From Chitinibacter tainanensis DSM 15459 (GTDB taxonomy: Bacteria > Pseudomonadota > Gammaproteobacteria > Burkholderiales > Chitinibacteraceae): a stretch of DNA of 64,000 bases. The position numbers and the translations under genes were made by a program. The notes beneath the pieces are model-generated. The model saw nothing but the letters and a program-made list of their open reading frames with translations, made no database searches and was not told the origin of the DNA. Location: the NCBI RefSeq assembly GCF_000429785.1, contig NZ_AUCN01000019.1, forward strand, positions 1,670-65,669. Direction: 5' to 3'. Of the stretch, positions 1 to 8,863 are shown piece after piece. How positions within the stretch are numbered: the first letter of the stretch is position 1; each line of letters starts with the position of its first letter.

Positions 1-84
1 GCTCCAGCTCCAGCTCCAGCTCCAGCTCCAGCTCCAGCTCCAGCTCCAGCTCCAGCTCCAGCTCCAGCTCCAGCTCCAGCTCCA
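1..84 (+). repeat. Hexanucleotide tandem repeat (gctcca)x14, coding for Ala-Pro
   Basis: Fourteen perfect head-to-tail copies of gctcca run from the first base of the window and continue beyond it. In the frame of the following gene they encode an (Ala-Pro)n stretch. Because the unit is six bases, gain or loss of copies keeps the reading frame and only changes the length of a rigid proline-rich linker. Perfect identity between units, with no synonymous drift, suggests recent expansion by slipped replication. Confidence 0.95.
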
Positions 85-939
85 GCATCTCAGGGTATTG
101 CCACCAAGACCAAACAGTCAAAGCCTTCTGAGGCCATACCCCGCGACCCACTCGATATTCCCACCGAGCCACAGCCACGCGAAACTACGACGCCGCAGGC
201 AGCCAAACCCAATCGCCCAGCACCAGCAGCTGAAGATCGGGATTTACAGCGGGCGCTAGCCAAGCTAATTAAGAAAACCCGCAAAGAGAAAAAACGGAAA
301 AACCTCAAACTCACGCGCAATACGATTGCCGCCAGTTTGCACGATGATGGCACCGAGCTCGATGCAGGCCACGCACCACAGACCGAGGCCGACACCGATG
401 AGTTGGAATACCGACCCATTCTGGATGACAGTGACCCGCTCTTTATGCCCGAGCCGCCCTCGCGCTGGCGTTGGCTATGGCGGGTAGGCACTGTGGTGTT
501 GGCATTCAGTCTGTTTGCCCAATTAGCGTATCAATACCGACTGGAACTCAGCCAAGAATTCCCAGCCCTGCGCCCGCGCTGGCTGCATTTGTGCAGCAAA
601 GTGGGCTGCGATATGCCGCTGCCGCGCAACGGGCAAATGCTGCGCTCCGAATGGTCGGAGCTGACTTATATTCCTGATCACCCCACGCTGATTCAGGTGA
701 AAGCCACGTTGCGCAATCTGGCGCCGTATGAACAAGCCCTGCCCAAACTCGAGCTAAGCCTCACCGACGATAATGAACGGCTGGTGGCAAAAAAAGTCTT
801 TACCCCGGCGCAATATCTGGCGCAAAACGACACACCGGTTAACCAGCTCAATGCCAATGATGAATTGCATGCCTTTTTGCAGCTCGACCTTGGCAACCTG
901 CGCTCCACCGGTTATTCACTGTACTGGTTTTACGACTAA
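1..939 (+). CDS. DUF3426 domain envelope protein (5' end outside window)
   Basis: The frame is open from base 1, so the N-terminus is missing. What is visible: an (Ala-Pro) repeat, a charged Lys/Arg-rich segment, one transmembrane helix (WLWRVGTVVLAFSLFAQLAY) about 175 codons from the stop, and a C-terminal DUF3426 domain with the usual LRPRWLHLCSKVGCDMPLP-type core. Family members normally begin with a MJ0042-type zinc ribbon in the cytoplasm, followed by a linker, a membrane anchor and a periplasmic DUF3426 domain; the ribbon would lie upstream of this window. Function of the family is not established. A 49-bp RGGTAT/ATACCC motif lies inside the linker-coding part (93-141). Confidence 0.85.
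   Translation, partial: APAPAPAPAPAPAPAPAPAPAPAPAPAPASQGIATKTKQSKPSEAIPRDPLDIPTEPQPRETTTPQAAKPNRPAPAAEDRDLQRALAKLIKKTRKEKKRKNLKLTRNTIAASLHDDGTELDAGHAPQTEADTDELEYRPILDDSDPLFMPEPPSRWRWLWRVGTVVLAFSLFAQLAYQYRLELSQEFPALRPRWLHLCSKVGCDMPLPRNGQMLRSEWSELTYIPDHPTLIQVKATLRNLAPYEQALPKLELSLTDDNERLVAKKVFTPAQYLAQNDTPVNQLNANDELHAFLQLDLGNLRSTGYSLYWFYD
93..141. repeat. 49-bp bipartite motif, copy 1 (inside DUF3426 gene)
   Basis: GGGTAT at 93-98 and ATACCC at 136-141, separated by 37 bases. It lies in coding sequence and includes the rare Ile codon ATA. Same geometry as the other copies in this window. Confidence 0.8.
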
Positions 940-1006
940 GCCCCGCCCGCCTTGCATTTAAGCCCCGGCGAACCATACTGAAAGCAACTTTCAGGAGGAA
1001 CCGGGC

Positions 1007-1552
1007 ATGTCCACAGTCTTACTTAATGGCACGCCAATCAGTATTGGCGGCCGTTTTCCCCACGTTGGTGAAACCGCCCACAGCTTTATGCTGGTGGACA
1101 CCAATCTACAAGATGTTGCACTTTCCAAATACTGGGGCCAGCGCAAGCTGATCGCCGTGGTGCCAAGCCTGGATGCGGCCATTGGCCTCACCATTGCACG
1201 CCAGCTGGAGCGCCTCTCGTATTCGCTCACCAATACAGTCTTGATGACGGTCTCGGTCGATACTCCCTACGCCCTAGCCCGCATCGGCGAGGCCGAGGGT
1301 TTTCGCAAACTCAATCTGATGTCGACGCTGCGCGGGCGAGATTTTCACAAAGATTATGGTGTGATGATCACCGATGTCCCGCTGTCTGGGCTGATGACCA
1401 CGGCGCTATTTGTGCTCGACATTAATGATGTCGTTTTGCATGCCGAGCTGGTGCAAGAGCTGATGAACGAGCCCAACTACGATGCCGCGATGAATATCCT
1501 GAATCCGCCCACCAAAGAAGAGAGTGGCGCCGAAGCGCCGGCTGCCGGCTAA
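1007..1552 (+). CDS. Cysteine-less thiol peroxidase paralogue (probable pseudoenzyme)
   Basis: 181 aa, clearly homologous along its whole length to the Tpx encoded next door (shared MSTV.L.G start, [15 protein letters not shown] near the end). Tpx is an atypical 2-Cys peroxiredoxin. Its active site needs a peroxidatic Cys and Thr in DTPTCATS, a resolving Cys in RFCGAEG and an Arg in the C-terminal half. Here the first motif reads LDAAIGLT, the second reads RIGEAEGF and the Arg position reads Thr. The protein contains no cysteine at all. Peroxidase activity therefore looks impossible, yet the frame is intact and the fold motifs are kept, which argues for a retained non-catalytic role rather than decay. 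RBS AGGAGG lies just before the ATG. It has its own terminator at 1562-1591. Confidence 0.85.
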   Translation: MSTVLLNGTPISIGGRFPHVGETAHSFMLVDTNLQDVALSKYWGQRKLIAVVPSLDAAIGLTIARQLERLSYSLTNTVLMTVSVDTPYALARIGEAEGFRKLNLMSTLRGRDFHKDYGVMITDVPLSGLMTTALFVLDINDVVLHAELVQELMNEPNYDAAMNILNPPTKEESGAEAPAAG

Positions 1553-1561
1553 GCACAGCAG

Positions 1562-1591
1562 AAAAAAAGCGGCTACGGCCGCTTTTTTTTT
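1562..1591 (+). terminator. Rho-independent terminator after the Tpx-like gene
   Basis: Stem AGCGGC/GCCGCT closed by a TACG tetraloop, flanked by A-run and a nine-T run. It separates the two thiol peroxidase paralogues, so the second has its own promoter or depends on readthrough. Confidence 0.9.
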
Positions 1592-1673
1592 ATGGCTTCA
1601 GCCTTATCTACCCAGCAGTAGCAATTGCCTGCTGCTATCAAACCACAACGAACTACTACTGGAGCGCTCATCA

Positions 1674-2174
1674 ATGTCTACCGTTACTCTGGGTGGCAAC
1701 GCCGTCACTGTAAATGGCACTTTCCCAACCGTTGGCGCTGTTGCCGCTGATTTCACTTTGGTCGGTAAAGATCTGGCCGACGTGACCCTGGCTAGCTTTG
1801 CGGGTCAGCGCAAAGTGCTGAATATTTTCCCAAGCGTTGATACCCCTACCTGCGCGACTTCAGTACGTCGCTTTAACGAAGCCGCGGCCAAGCTGGAAAA
1901 CACCGTCGTGCTGTGTATTTCAGCTGACCTGCCTTTCGCCCAAAACCGTTTCTGCGGCGCCGAAGGTTTGGCTAATGTAGTGAATCTGTCAACCATGCGT
2001 GGTCGCGACTTCCTGACTGCCTACGGCGTAGATGTGGCCAGCGGCCCATTGGCTGGCGTAGCCGCGCGGGCCGTCGTGGTACTGGATGCCGACAATAAAG
2101 TGCTGCATAGCGAGCTCGTGAGCGAAATCAAAAACGAGCCAAACTACGACGCCGCACTGGCCGCATTGGCTTAA
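1674..2174 (+). CDS. tpx: Thiol peroxidase (atypical 2-Cys peroxiredoxin)
   Basis: 166 aa, normal length for Tpx. The peroxidatic site [16 protein letters not shown] and the resolving Cys in NRFCGAEGL are both present, with the conserved STMRGRDF segment and the Arg in AARAVVVLD. The enzyme reduces hydrogen peroxide and alkyl hydroperoxides using thioredoxin; in Gram-negatives it is cytosolic or periplasmic, and I see no signal peptide here. I place the start at the ATG at 1674, with GGAG nine bases upstream. An open frame extends further upstream but would run through the terminator. The neighbouring upstream gene is a catalytically dead paralogue. Confidence 0.95.
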   Translation: MSTVTLGGNAVTVNGTFPTVGAVAADFTLVGKDLADVTLASFAGQRKVLNIFPSVDTPTCATSVRRFNEAAAKLENTVVLCISADLPFAQNRFCGAEGLANVVNLSTMRGRDFLTAYGVDVASGPLAGVAARAVVVLDADNKVLHSELVSEIKNEPNYDAALAALA

Positions 2175-2276
2175 GCGCCTCCGCGCCATCACGCCCGCCG
2201 CGCGCTAGCTCGGCTTAGCAGGGCAAATCCCGTACAATAGCTAGGGGATTTGCCCTGTTTGCTTTTGGAAGTCTGC

Positions 2277-3065
2277 ATGTCTAGCTGGCCACAAGCGCTG
2301 TTTGAGCAGCATCCGGCGTTTCGTCTTTTGCATCCTTTGCTGGGCCAGTTTCGCGCCATTCCCACCCATGCCGATTGGGATCAGCTACCGAGCCCCGCGC
2401 GCAGCCCTAGCGGTGCACCAATCCGCTTTGTTGACCCAGACAGCATCACGGCCTATTACGAACTCGCGATTTATCAGCACGGCACCGTGGCCACGCGGCT
2501 GAACTGGCATGACACCTTCAACGCACTAATCTGGCATCGTTTCCCGCGCCTGAAAATCGCGCTGAATCAACTACACCAACGGCAAATCAGCCAGGCCAGC
2601 GCGCCCAATATTCGCGGCCCGGTGCGCGATGCCGCCACCTTGTTTGATGAATGCGGGTTTATCTTGCCCTACAGCCAGCCCGCGCTACTGGAACTCCTGC
2701 AGCAACATCGCTGGGAAGCGCTGTTTCTAACCGAACGCGCAGCATGGGGGCAAACGATTGCGGCCTATTCCTTTGGGCACGCCAATTTTGAAAATCTGTT
2801 GGCCCCCTTTGTAGGGCTCACCGGGAAATGCTGGCCGATCGCGGTGGCGGCCGATTTTTTTAGCTGGCCGCTCGATACGCAGCTGAGTTGGCTCGATGGC
2901 GAGCTCGCCGCCGCGGTGGATGCGGACCAGCTGCAAACACCGCGCCAATTGCCACCGCTCCCCTACTTGGGCATACCCGGTTGGTATATCCAGCAAGATA
3001 CTGCCTTTTACCAGAACACCGCTTACTTCCGGCCCAAGCGGCAGACCATACCCAGCAAGGTATAA
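2277..3065 (+). CDS. DUF3025 domain-containing protein
   Basis: 262 aa. The segment TRLNWHDTFNALIWHRFPR is the hallmark of DUF3025, a family of unknown function common in beta- and gammaproteobacteria. No signal peptide or membrane helix. The ATG at 2277 starts MSSWPQALFEQHPAF, which matches the usual N-terminus; a TTG 27 bases upstream in frame is less likely. The stop codon lies inside a 49-bp RGGTAT/ATACCC motif, and the gene converges on the DUF748 gene. Confidence 0.8.
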   Translation: MSSWPQALFEQHPAFRLLHPLLGQFRAIPTHADWDQLPSPARSPSGAPIRFVDPDSITAYYELAIYQHGTVATRLNWHDTFNALIWHRFPRLKIALNQLHQRQISQASAPNIRGPVRDAATLFDECGFILPYSQPALLELLQQHRWEALFLTERAAWGQTIAAYSFGHANFENLLAPFVGLTGKCWPIAVAADFFSWPLDTQLSWLDGELAAAVDADQLQTPRQLPPLPYLGIPGWYIQQDTAFYQNTAYFRPKRQTIPSKV

Positions 3066-3106
3066 GCCTGCAAACCAAAGCATACAATACTTAAACAGCA
3101 ATACCC
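3058..3106. repeat. 49-bp bipartite motif, copy 2 (between convergent genes)
   Basis: AGGTAT at 3058-3063 and ATACCC at 3101-3106. The TAA stop of the DUF3025 gene (3063-3065) is inside it, and the stop of the DUF748 gene (3107-3109 on the minus strand) begins at the very next base. It fills the whole gap between the two genes. Confidence 0.85.
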
Positions 3107-6100
3107 CTATTGCAATTTAAACTGCACCCGGCTCAGGGCGCCATCGCTGGCGCTGGGGTTTAAATTCGGCCGCAATAGGAAAATCCGTTCGCCAGGCAAA
3201 CCGGCGGCTTTCAGCGCCTCATCCACCCGCTTGGCGCGCTGCTCGGCTAAGGTGCGTAAATCCTGCTCGGTCACCGGTTGATGTTGCAGCAACAGCGCTT
3301 CCATTTGCTCGGGCGGCAGCGATTTGGCCAGGCCCAGCACATTGCTCGGCTTATCAAATTTGGCCGCGCTATACAATTTGCTCAGCAGCTCGGCGCGCTC
3401 TTCGGCACTGATCTGGATTTGCTCGCTCTCTAGCGACTGGGCTGTTTCGCCGAGCTGGCGAGCTTTCAAGGCCCGCAACTGCCGATTGAGCAAGCGCGTT
3501 TTCAGCCCCGCCTCATCAGCGCTACGCGCCGCCCAGCCACTGAGCTCCAGCTGCAAGGCCGGCCGATCGTTCAGTAGTTGGCTGGTTTGCTGGATGGCCT
3601 GCTGAGCCGCTTCACTCAGCCGGCTAGAGCCCGATTCAAACGCCACATACGATTGGCTCGGCCCGCCGGCGCCCATGCCGCTGAGCGCATCAAAGGGCGC
3701 CGTTACGACTTTCTCGAGCAGATTGCCGATCACTTGCCAGATCACTGCGCTGAGTTTGAATTGCGGATCATCCAGCGAGCCTTCCACTGGCAAATTCAGC
3801 TTGATCTGCCCACGGCGATCTTTCAGCAAGGCCAGCACCAGTTTCACCGGCAATTTGGTCACTTCCGGCCCATCGGTTTTTTCGTTCCCCAGCGTAAGCT
3901 GATCGAGGAAAATCTGATTGCTGGCCTTGAGCTGCCGGTTTTCCACCCGATAGCTCACTTCGCTGGAAAGCTTGCCTTTCACAATGCCGTAGCCGGCATA
4001 TTTTTGCGCATAGCTACTGGCCGAGGTGAGCTCATAGCCCTGCACGCTGCCGCGCAGGTCGAAAAATGGCGCTTTTGCCAGCGGATTGAGCGTACCGGCA
4101 ATCGCAACGGGCGCCACCTGATCAAGCGAGCCTTTCAGATTGAGCGTGGCGCGCCCCAGCTGCGCGCTATCAAGGCCCTGAATCTCGCCATTCAGGCTAG
4201 TGAGGTTGGCGGTGTAGTTGGGTTTAATCAGCAAATCACTAAAGCGCACATTACCTTGCTGCAGGCGGATTTTACCCACCTTGATCGGGGGTAATTCTGC
4301 GTCGCTCGCCGGGCGACTGGCCACCACTGCGGCAGGCCGACTGGCGACGGCCGATTCGCGCGTCACCGACACCTGCCCGGCATCGCTCACCAATACATCC
4401 TGCACATTCATCCGCCCATTGGGCGACAAAATCAGTCGCGAATACAGCTGATCAACCAGCACATCTCGCACCTCCACTTTCACCGGCGCAAACTGGCTGT
4501 TAATGCCGTTAAAGGCGAGGGTTTTCCATTTCAGAAAATCCTCGCCAGTGGCTTTGTCGAGTGCATAAAACTGCCGCAAAGCCACATCGCCTTGAAAGCC
4601 ACCGCCCCATTGCGGCTGGCTACTGAGTTTCAGCCGGCCTTTGGCATCCACAAAACCGCTGGCGAGCGAAATATTCAGCAGGCGGCTGAAATACGGCTGC
4701 GCATAGGCGGCATCAAGGCTGCGCGTGTCGAGCTGCAGATTGGCAGCGAACGGCTGCGGAGTGAGCGTACCCGTGAGCGCCAAGGTGGCCTTGCGCCCGG
4801 AGCGCGCTTGCAGACTCAACTGCGCGGCGTGCCCGGCTTGGGTATCCAAGCCCTGCAGGCGAATTTGCAATTGCTGCAGGCCCAGTGGCACGGCCTGCGC
4901 CAACTGGCGATTTTCGAATTTGAGCTGATAGTCATCCAGCTGCGCATTCGCCAGCTGCACCCGCCATGGCACAGCGGCGTGCGCGGCCGGTGTCGCTTGG
5001 GCGGCGGTGCGCGGTGCGCCATGGCTGACCAGCGCCTGCTGTAAATCCAGCTCATTATCCGGCAACCATTGCAGGGCAATTTTCCCCGCGCCGCTGCGCA
5101 ATTCTTGAATCTGCAGCTGTCGCGCTGCGGTATCCAAGCTCAGCCCCTGCACGGCCAGCTCGCCGATGGCCACGGCAGGCTGGCGGCTATTGGGCAGGGT
5201 CCAGCCCAGATCGCGCAGGGTGACATCGGTGTGCTGCAATTGCAGTAAAGGTGCGGCGGTGCCCGCTGCCGCCTGAAACTGCAACTCGCTCTGTACATTC
5301 AACAACCCGCGCAATTGGCCGCGCACAGCGCTAGCGGCGTAACCGGCCCAATCGGCCAGTTGCCAGTCATGCGCGGCCAGCTTGCCCTGAATTTGCAAAG
5401 GCTGCGGCTTGAGTTGCAAGGCGGCGGTGAGATTGGCCGCATTAGCCCCTTGGGCCTGCAGATTGATCAGCCAGGGCTGTTGTCCGCGCAGCGCCCAGTG
5501 TTGCCCGCTTAAGAGCTGTATCTGCACGCTTTGCGCCACCGCCGGACTTACCGCCGCATCTTGCCAATGCAGTTGGCTATTGCGCAGGGTAAATTCGCCG
5601 ATCTTAACATCCGGCAACGTTGTTTTCGCCGGCGGGTTTGTCGTAGCCGCAGTCGAGTTTGCTGACGCAGCGGGCGCCAGCTGTTGCCAATTGAGCTGGC
5701 CATTGGCGGCGCGCTGGGTATGCAATTCCAGCCCATCCAGCCCAAGCTTTTGCAAATACCATTGCCCTCGTAAAGGCTGCAGATCGCCCAGTTCAAGCTT
5801 GGCTTGCCGCAGTCGCAGCGCCGGTGCGCCGGCAATATTGAGTGCCACATCGCGCAAAGCGAGCTGCCCTTTCAAGATGAGCTGGGTGTCTTTGGGCTGC
5901 TGCCGAAACACCAGCTGCAGGCGGCTATCAAGTACGGCATTGGGAATTTGCAAGGCAGCCGGTAGAGGGGTATAGGCCAGATAGTCTTTTAATTTAAGGC
6001 CTTGCAGATCAAACTCCAGGGAGGTATCTAGGTTATCTTTGAAGGGCTTACTCTGACCCTGCAGCGCAAACCGCTGCCCATTCAGTCGCCCACGCAAGAG

Positions 6101-6682
6101 CGGCGCAATGTATTCATCCACCCGCTGCGGCAGATTGGAAATAAACGGGATGGCGAGTTCCAGCTGATCCAGCCGCTGCTGGGTATGGCGATAGCGATCA
6201 TCCAGCGCGATTTCACCCTGCTGTACCTGAATATTGTTCAGCGCAAAGCGCAGCGGCTCGCTGGGCGCTGGCTTGGGTTTGGTTTGCAATAAATCGGAAA
6301 AATTAAACTTGCGCTCACCCAGCCGCACCAGCCGGATTTGCGGCGCCACCAAGGTCAGCTCACGCAACACCGGCCCACCTCGCAGCAAAGACATCACTTC
6401 GGCATTGGCACGAATCTCTTTGGCCACAACAAAATCGCCATAACGATCGCGGATGCGTAAATCACGCAGTGTCACGGTCCAGGTAAACGGGTTTAGCCCC
6501 AGCTCGCCGAGCGTTACGCTGCGCTGCAAGGCGGCGCTGGCTTGTTGCTCCAGATAGGGTTTGAGCATGGGCGGCAATGCCAGCATCGCGATCAGGCCCA
6601 AAACCACCCAGCCCAGCACCAGCCAACCCAATCGTCGCCCCCAACGATGGCTGGCCAAGCGTTTTATGACATTTGGCAACAT
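3107..6682 (-). CDS. DUF748 (AsmA-like) large envelope protein
   Basis: 1191 aa. One N-terminal membrane helix (about residues 16-40) is followed by a long, repetitive, beta-rich periplasmic region with the DUF748 signature (LRDLRIRDRYGD, FNFSDLL, KVGKIRLQQGNVRFSD). The last 170 residues resemble an OmpA/MotB-like peptidoglycan-interaction fold (FESGSSRLSEAAQ, LELSGWA). DUF748 proteins belong to the AsmA/TamB-like group of bridge proteins thought to act in envelope lipid or outer-membrane biogenesis; exact substrate unknown. I choose the ATG at 6682 because AGGTG lies six bases upstream; a GTG nine bases earlier is the alternative. Monocistronic by context. Confidence 0.85.
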   Translation of the reverse strand: MLPNVIKRLASHRWGRRLGWLVLGWVVLGLIAMLALPPMLKPYLEQQASAALQRSVTLGELGLNPFTWTVTLRDLRIRDRYGDFVVAKEIRANAEVMSLLRGGPVLRELTLVAPQIRLVRLGERKFNFSDLLQTKPKPAPSEPLRFALNNIQVQQGEIALDDRYRHTQQRLDQLELAIPFISNLPQRVDEYIAPLLRGRLNGQRFALQGQSKPFKDNLDTSLEFDLQGLKLKDYLAYTPLPAALQIPNAVLDSRLQLVFRQQPKDTQLILKGQLALRDVALNIAGAPALRLRQAKLELGDLQPLRGQWYLQKLGLDGLELHTQRAANGQLNWQQLAPAASANSTAATTNPPAKTTLPDVKIGEFTLRNSQLHWQDAAVSPAVAQSVQIQLLSGQHWALRGQQPWLINLQAQGANAANLTAALQLKPQPLQIQGKLAAHDWQLADWAGYAASAVRGQLRGLLNVQSELQFQAAAGTAAPLLQLQHTDVTLRDLGWTLPNSRQPAVAIGELAVQGLSLDTAARQLQIQELRSGAGKIALQWLPDNELDLQQALVSHGAPRTAAQATPAAHAAVPWRVQLANAQLDDYQLKFENRQLAQAVPLGLQQLQIRLQGLDTQAGHAAQLSLQARSGRKATLALTGTLTPQPFAANLQLDTRSLDAAYAQPYFSRLLNISLASGFVDAKGRLKLSSQPQWGGGFQGDVALRQFYALDKATGEDFLKWKTLAFNGINSQFAPVKVEVRDVLVDQLYSRLILSPNGRMNVQDVLVSDAGQVSVTRESAVASRPAAVVASRPASDAELPPIKVGKIRLQQGNVRFSDLLIKPNYTANLTSLNGEIQGLDSAQLGRATLNLKGSLDQVAPVAIAGTLNPLAKAPFFDLRGSVQGYELTSASSYAQKYAGYGIVKGKLSSEVSYRVENRQLKASNQIFLDQLTLGNEKTDGPEVTKLPVKLVLALLKDRRGQIKLNLPVEGSLDDPQFKLSAVIWQVIGNLLEKVVTAPFDALSGMGAGGPSQSYVAFESGSSRLSEAAQQAIQQTSQLLNDRPALQLELSGWAARSADEAGLKTRLLNRQLRALKARQLGETAQSLESEQIQISAEERAELLSKLYSAAKFDKPSNVLGLAKSLPPEQMEALLLQHQPVTEQDLRTLAEQRAKRVDEALKAAGLPGERIFLLRPNLNPSASDGALSRVQFKLQ

Positions 6683-6867
6683 GCAGTGCACCTGTAGTCT
6701 GGCTAATTATTTACAGCAATTGTATTCCAAGCCCGAATCAACGATAAAGGAAACTCGCCAGTCATCAGTGTAGTCAAACAAAGGTAAAAACCACGCCCAC
6801 GAGGGCGGGCTTACGCAGTAAAATAAGTGATTGCTACTGAACGTTCCCTTGCTGCAGGATAATCACC

Positions 6868-8049
6868 GTGTTTTCTTTCTTCCGTAAAAAAGGTCCGGAT
6901 GGTCAGGAAGTCATGACCCAGACCGGCCCCATGACGCAAACGGGCCCCGCCACCCAGGCGCGCGTCGACGCTGCGCCTGCAGAAAAAAACACCAGCGATA
7001 GCTACGATCTGTCGGCGCTGGCCATTGAGGTATCTAGTAGCTCAGACACGCTCAGCAGTGCCGAAGAACAAGCCGCCATTTTGTTTGCCAACGGCCAGCT
7101 CAAAGCCGCCTACGGCGCCCTACAGGCCGACAAGGCCAATTTCATCGGCAAGAAACGGCATGACTCATGGTTGATGCTGTTTGAGCTATTGCAGCAAGAT
7201 AATCAGCACGATGCTTTTGATACGCTGGCGCTGGAATACGTGGTGGAATTTGAAAAAACCCCACCAGCTTGGCAAGTGCGCGCAACACCCGCCAAGGCCG
7301 CCAGCAGTGGCAGCGGCTATTTTGCTTTTGCCGCCAAACTCAGCCACACCAACATTGATCAGCAAATCAACGAGCTGCTGCAATTACATAAAAAACACGA
7401 TCAGATTCGGCTCGATTTTTCCAAAGTGGCAGAAATCGACACCCTTTCAGCCGCCGAATTACTCTCGGCGCTGCAACAAACGCACAAAAAGCCCAATAGC
7501 CTGCAGCTGATTGGCGCAAGCGCCGTGCTCGATTTACTGAAAGCCAAAATCGAAGTCGGTCGCCGGCATCCGGCGGAAGCCCCTTTCTGGTTGCTGCACA
7601 TCGAAATGCTGCAAATCATGGGCCTGCAGGAAGAATTTGAAAATCTGGCCGTGGATTACGCCATCACCTACGAGGTATCCCCGCCGTCTTGGGATGCGCG
7701 TCAGGCCGCCAAATCGGCGCAAGACATCGCCCGCGATGAAGCCGCCGCTAAAGCTGAAATCGCCGCCGAGCAGCAACAGAAAAACCAGCTCGCGGGTAAT
7801 TTATGCGCCGAGCAACCCGAGCTCTTTGCCCGCCTACTTAAGCAAATTGAGCAAAGCCCCAAGCCGCAGATCGATTTTCGCCAGATCGACCGGATGGATT
7901 TCGACTGCGCCGGCCAATTACTTACCCACGCGGTGAACTGGCTACAGCAAGGCAAAGCGGTGAAGTTTTACAATGTCAATCCACTAGTTCACGCCCTTTT
8001 ACGCATTATGAGCCTGCAAGACATGCTCACCATCGAAGCGCGCAAATAA
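6868..8049 (+). CDS. Tandem-module STAS-domain protein
   Basis: 393 aa, GTG start with AGGAT seven bases upstream. After a polar N-terminus it contains two helical modules of the same design ([10 protein letters not shown]...EKTPPAW near 98-133 and [10 protein letters not shown]...SPPSWD near 233-270). Each is followed by a STAS-like domain (about 140-215 and 300-390; cores [19 protein letters not shown] and [19 protein letters not shown]). STAS domains are found in anti-sigma-factor antagonists, anion transporters and MlaB-type lipid-transport subunits. The module order is helical-STAS-helical-STAS, so it probably arose by internal duplication. No kinase or transporter partner is adjacent; function unknown. 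A strong terminator follows. Confidence 0.75.
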   Translation: MFSFFRKKGPDGQEVMTQTGPMTQTGPATQARVDAAPAEKNTSDSYDLSALAIEVSSSSDTLSSAEEQAAILFANGQLKAAYGALQADKANFIGKKRHDSWLMLFELLQQDNQHDAFDTLALEYVVEFEKTPPAWQVRATPAKAASSGSGYFAFAAKLSHTNIDQQINELLQLHKKHDQIRLDFSKVAEIDTLSAAELLSALQQTHKKPNSLQLIGASAVLDLLKAKIEVGRRHPAEAPFWLLHIEMLQIMGLQEEFENLAVDYAITYEVSPPSWDARQAAKSAQDIARDEAAAKAEIAAEQQQKNQLAGNLCAEQPELFARLLKQIEQSPKPQIDFRQIDRMDFDCAGQLLTHAVNWLQQGKAVKFYNVNPLVHALLRIMSLQDMLTIEARK

Positions 8050-8071
8050 GCTTCAACACGCCTCACCCAGC

Positions 8072-8100
8072 AGCGCCGGCCAGCCCGGCGCTTGTTTTTT
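8072..8100 (+). terminator. Rho-independent terminator after the STAS gene
   Basis: Eight-base GC-rich stem AGCGCCGG/CCGGCGCT with a five-base loop followed by TGTTTTTT. It separates the STAS gene from hslV. Confidence 0.9.
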
Positions 8101-8164
8101 GCGCTGGCAGCGCCATCTACAGCCTATTGGGCCGCACTGGCCCGCAGCACGCAAGGAAGTCAGC

Positions 8165-8737
8165 ATGGAACAATTTGACGGCACCACTATTGTCTCGGTG
8201 CGCCGAGGTGAACACGTGGCCGTGGGGGGCGATGGGCAAGTCACGCTGGGCAATATCGTCATCAAAGGCACCGCCCGCAAAGTACGCAAGCTGTATCGCG
8301 ATCAGGTGATTGTAGGCTTTGCCGGCGGCACTGCCGATGCATTTACCCTATTTGAGCGCTTTGAAGCCAAGCTGGAAAAACATCAGGGCCACCTGACCCG
8401 CGCCGCGGTGGAAATGGCCAAAGATTGGCGCACCGACCGCATGCTGCGCCGGCTGGAAGCCATGCTGATCGTGGCCGACCCCACCGCCACCTTGGTCATC
8501 ACCGGCAATGGCGATGTACTGGAACCAGAGGGCGGGATTGCGGCCATCGGCTCAGGTGGCGCTTACGCTCAGGCCGCCGCCCGCGCCCTGCTGGAAAACA
8601 CCGATCTGCCGCCGGAAGCCTGCGTGAAAAAAGCGCTCGAAATCGCCGGTGATCTGTGTATTTACACCAATCAAAACCATGTGGTGGAAAGCATGGGCGC
8701 GCCAGCCAGCGAGGCCGCACCAGTCGCCACCGAATAA
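8165..8737 (+). CDS. hslV: ATP-dependent protease subunit HslV (ClpQ)
   Basis: 190 aa. The N-terminal threonine protease motif [10 protein letters not shown], the [12 protein letters not shown] segment, [15 protein letters not shown] and [13 protein letters not shown] are all typical of HslV, the proteasome-like peptidase of the HslUV (ClpYQ) complex. The catalytic Thr is residue 7, behind a short MEQFDG propeptide that would be removed. The ATG at 8165 is chosen because the upstream in-frame extension is not conserved-looking and GGAAG precedes it. The usual partner hslU is not next to it: birA follows after a 126-bp gap that holds a 14-bp palindrome (8749-8762) but no gene. Confidence 0.93.
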   Translation: MEQFDGTTIVSVRRGEHVAVGGDGQVTLGNIVIKGTARKVRKLYRDQVIVGFAGGTADAFTLFERFEAKLEKHQGHLTRAAVEMAKDWRTDRMLRRLEAMLIVADPTATLVITGNGDVLEPEGGIAAIGSGGAYAQAAARALLENTDLPPEACVKKALEIAGDLCIYTNQNHVVESMGAPASEAAPVATE

Positions 8738-8863
8738 GTGCTACGACGTGCCGCCGGCGGCAATCTGAATCCAAGCTCAAGCAGATTCAACCGAGCAGGC
8801 GGTACATCATACCAGCCACCGCTCAGCACGGCACAGCGGCAGCAATTGCCGTAAAATGCCGGC

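Noticed and set aside
3578..4294. Long plus-strand frame opposite the DUF748 gene
   Set aside because: It is a mirror of the G+C-rich codon structure of the real gene; its sequence resembles no protein and lacks a start signal.
5716..6229. Lone GGGTAT hexamers in the DUF748 gene with an ATACC- or TACC-like partner a few bases off
   Set aside because: The spacing is 34 or 36 bases instead of 37. Such loose matches are expected by chance, so I counted only the exact spacing.
8749..8762. 14-bp palindrome TGCCGCCGGCGGCA after hslV as a terminator
   Set aside because: It has no loop or T-run, and such GC palindromes arise easily in this composition.
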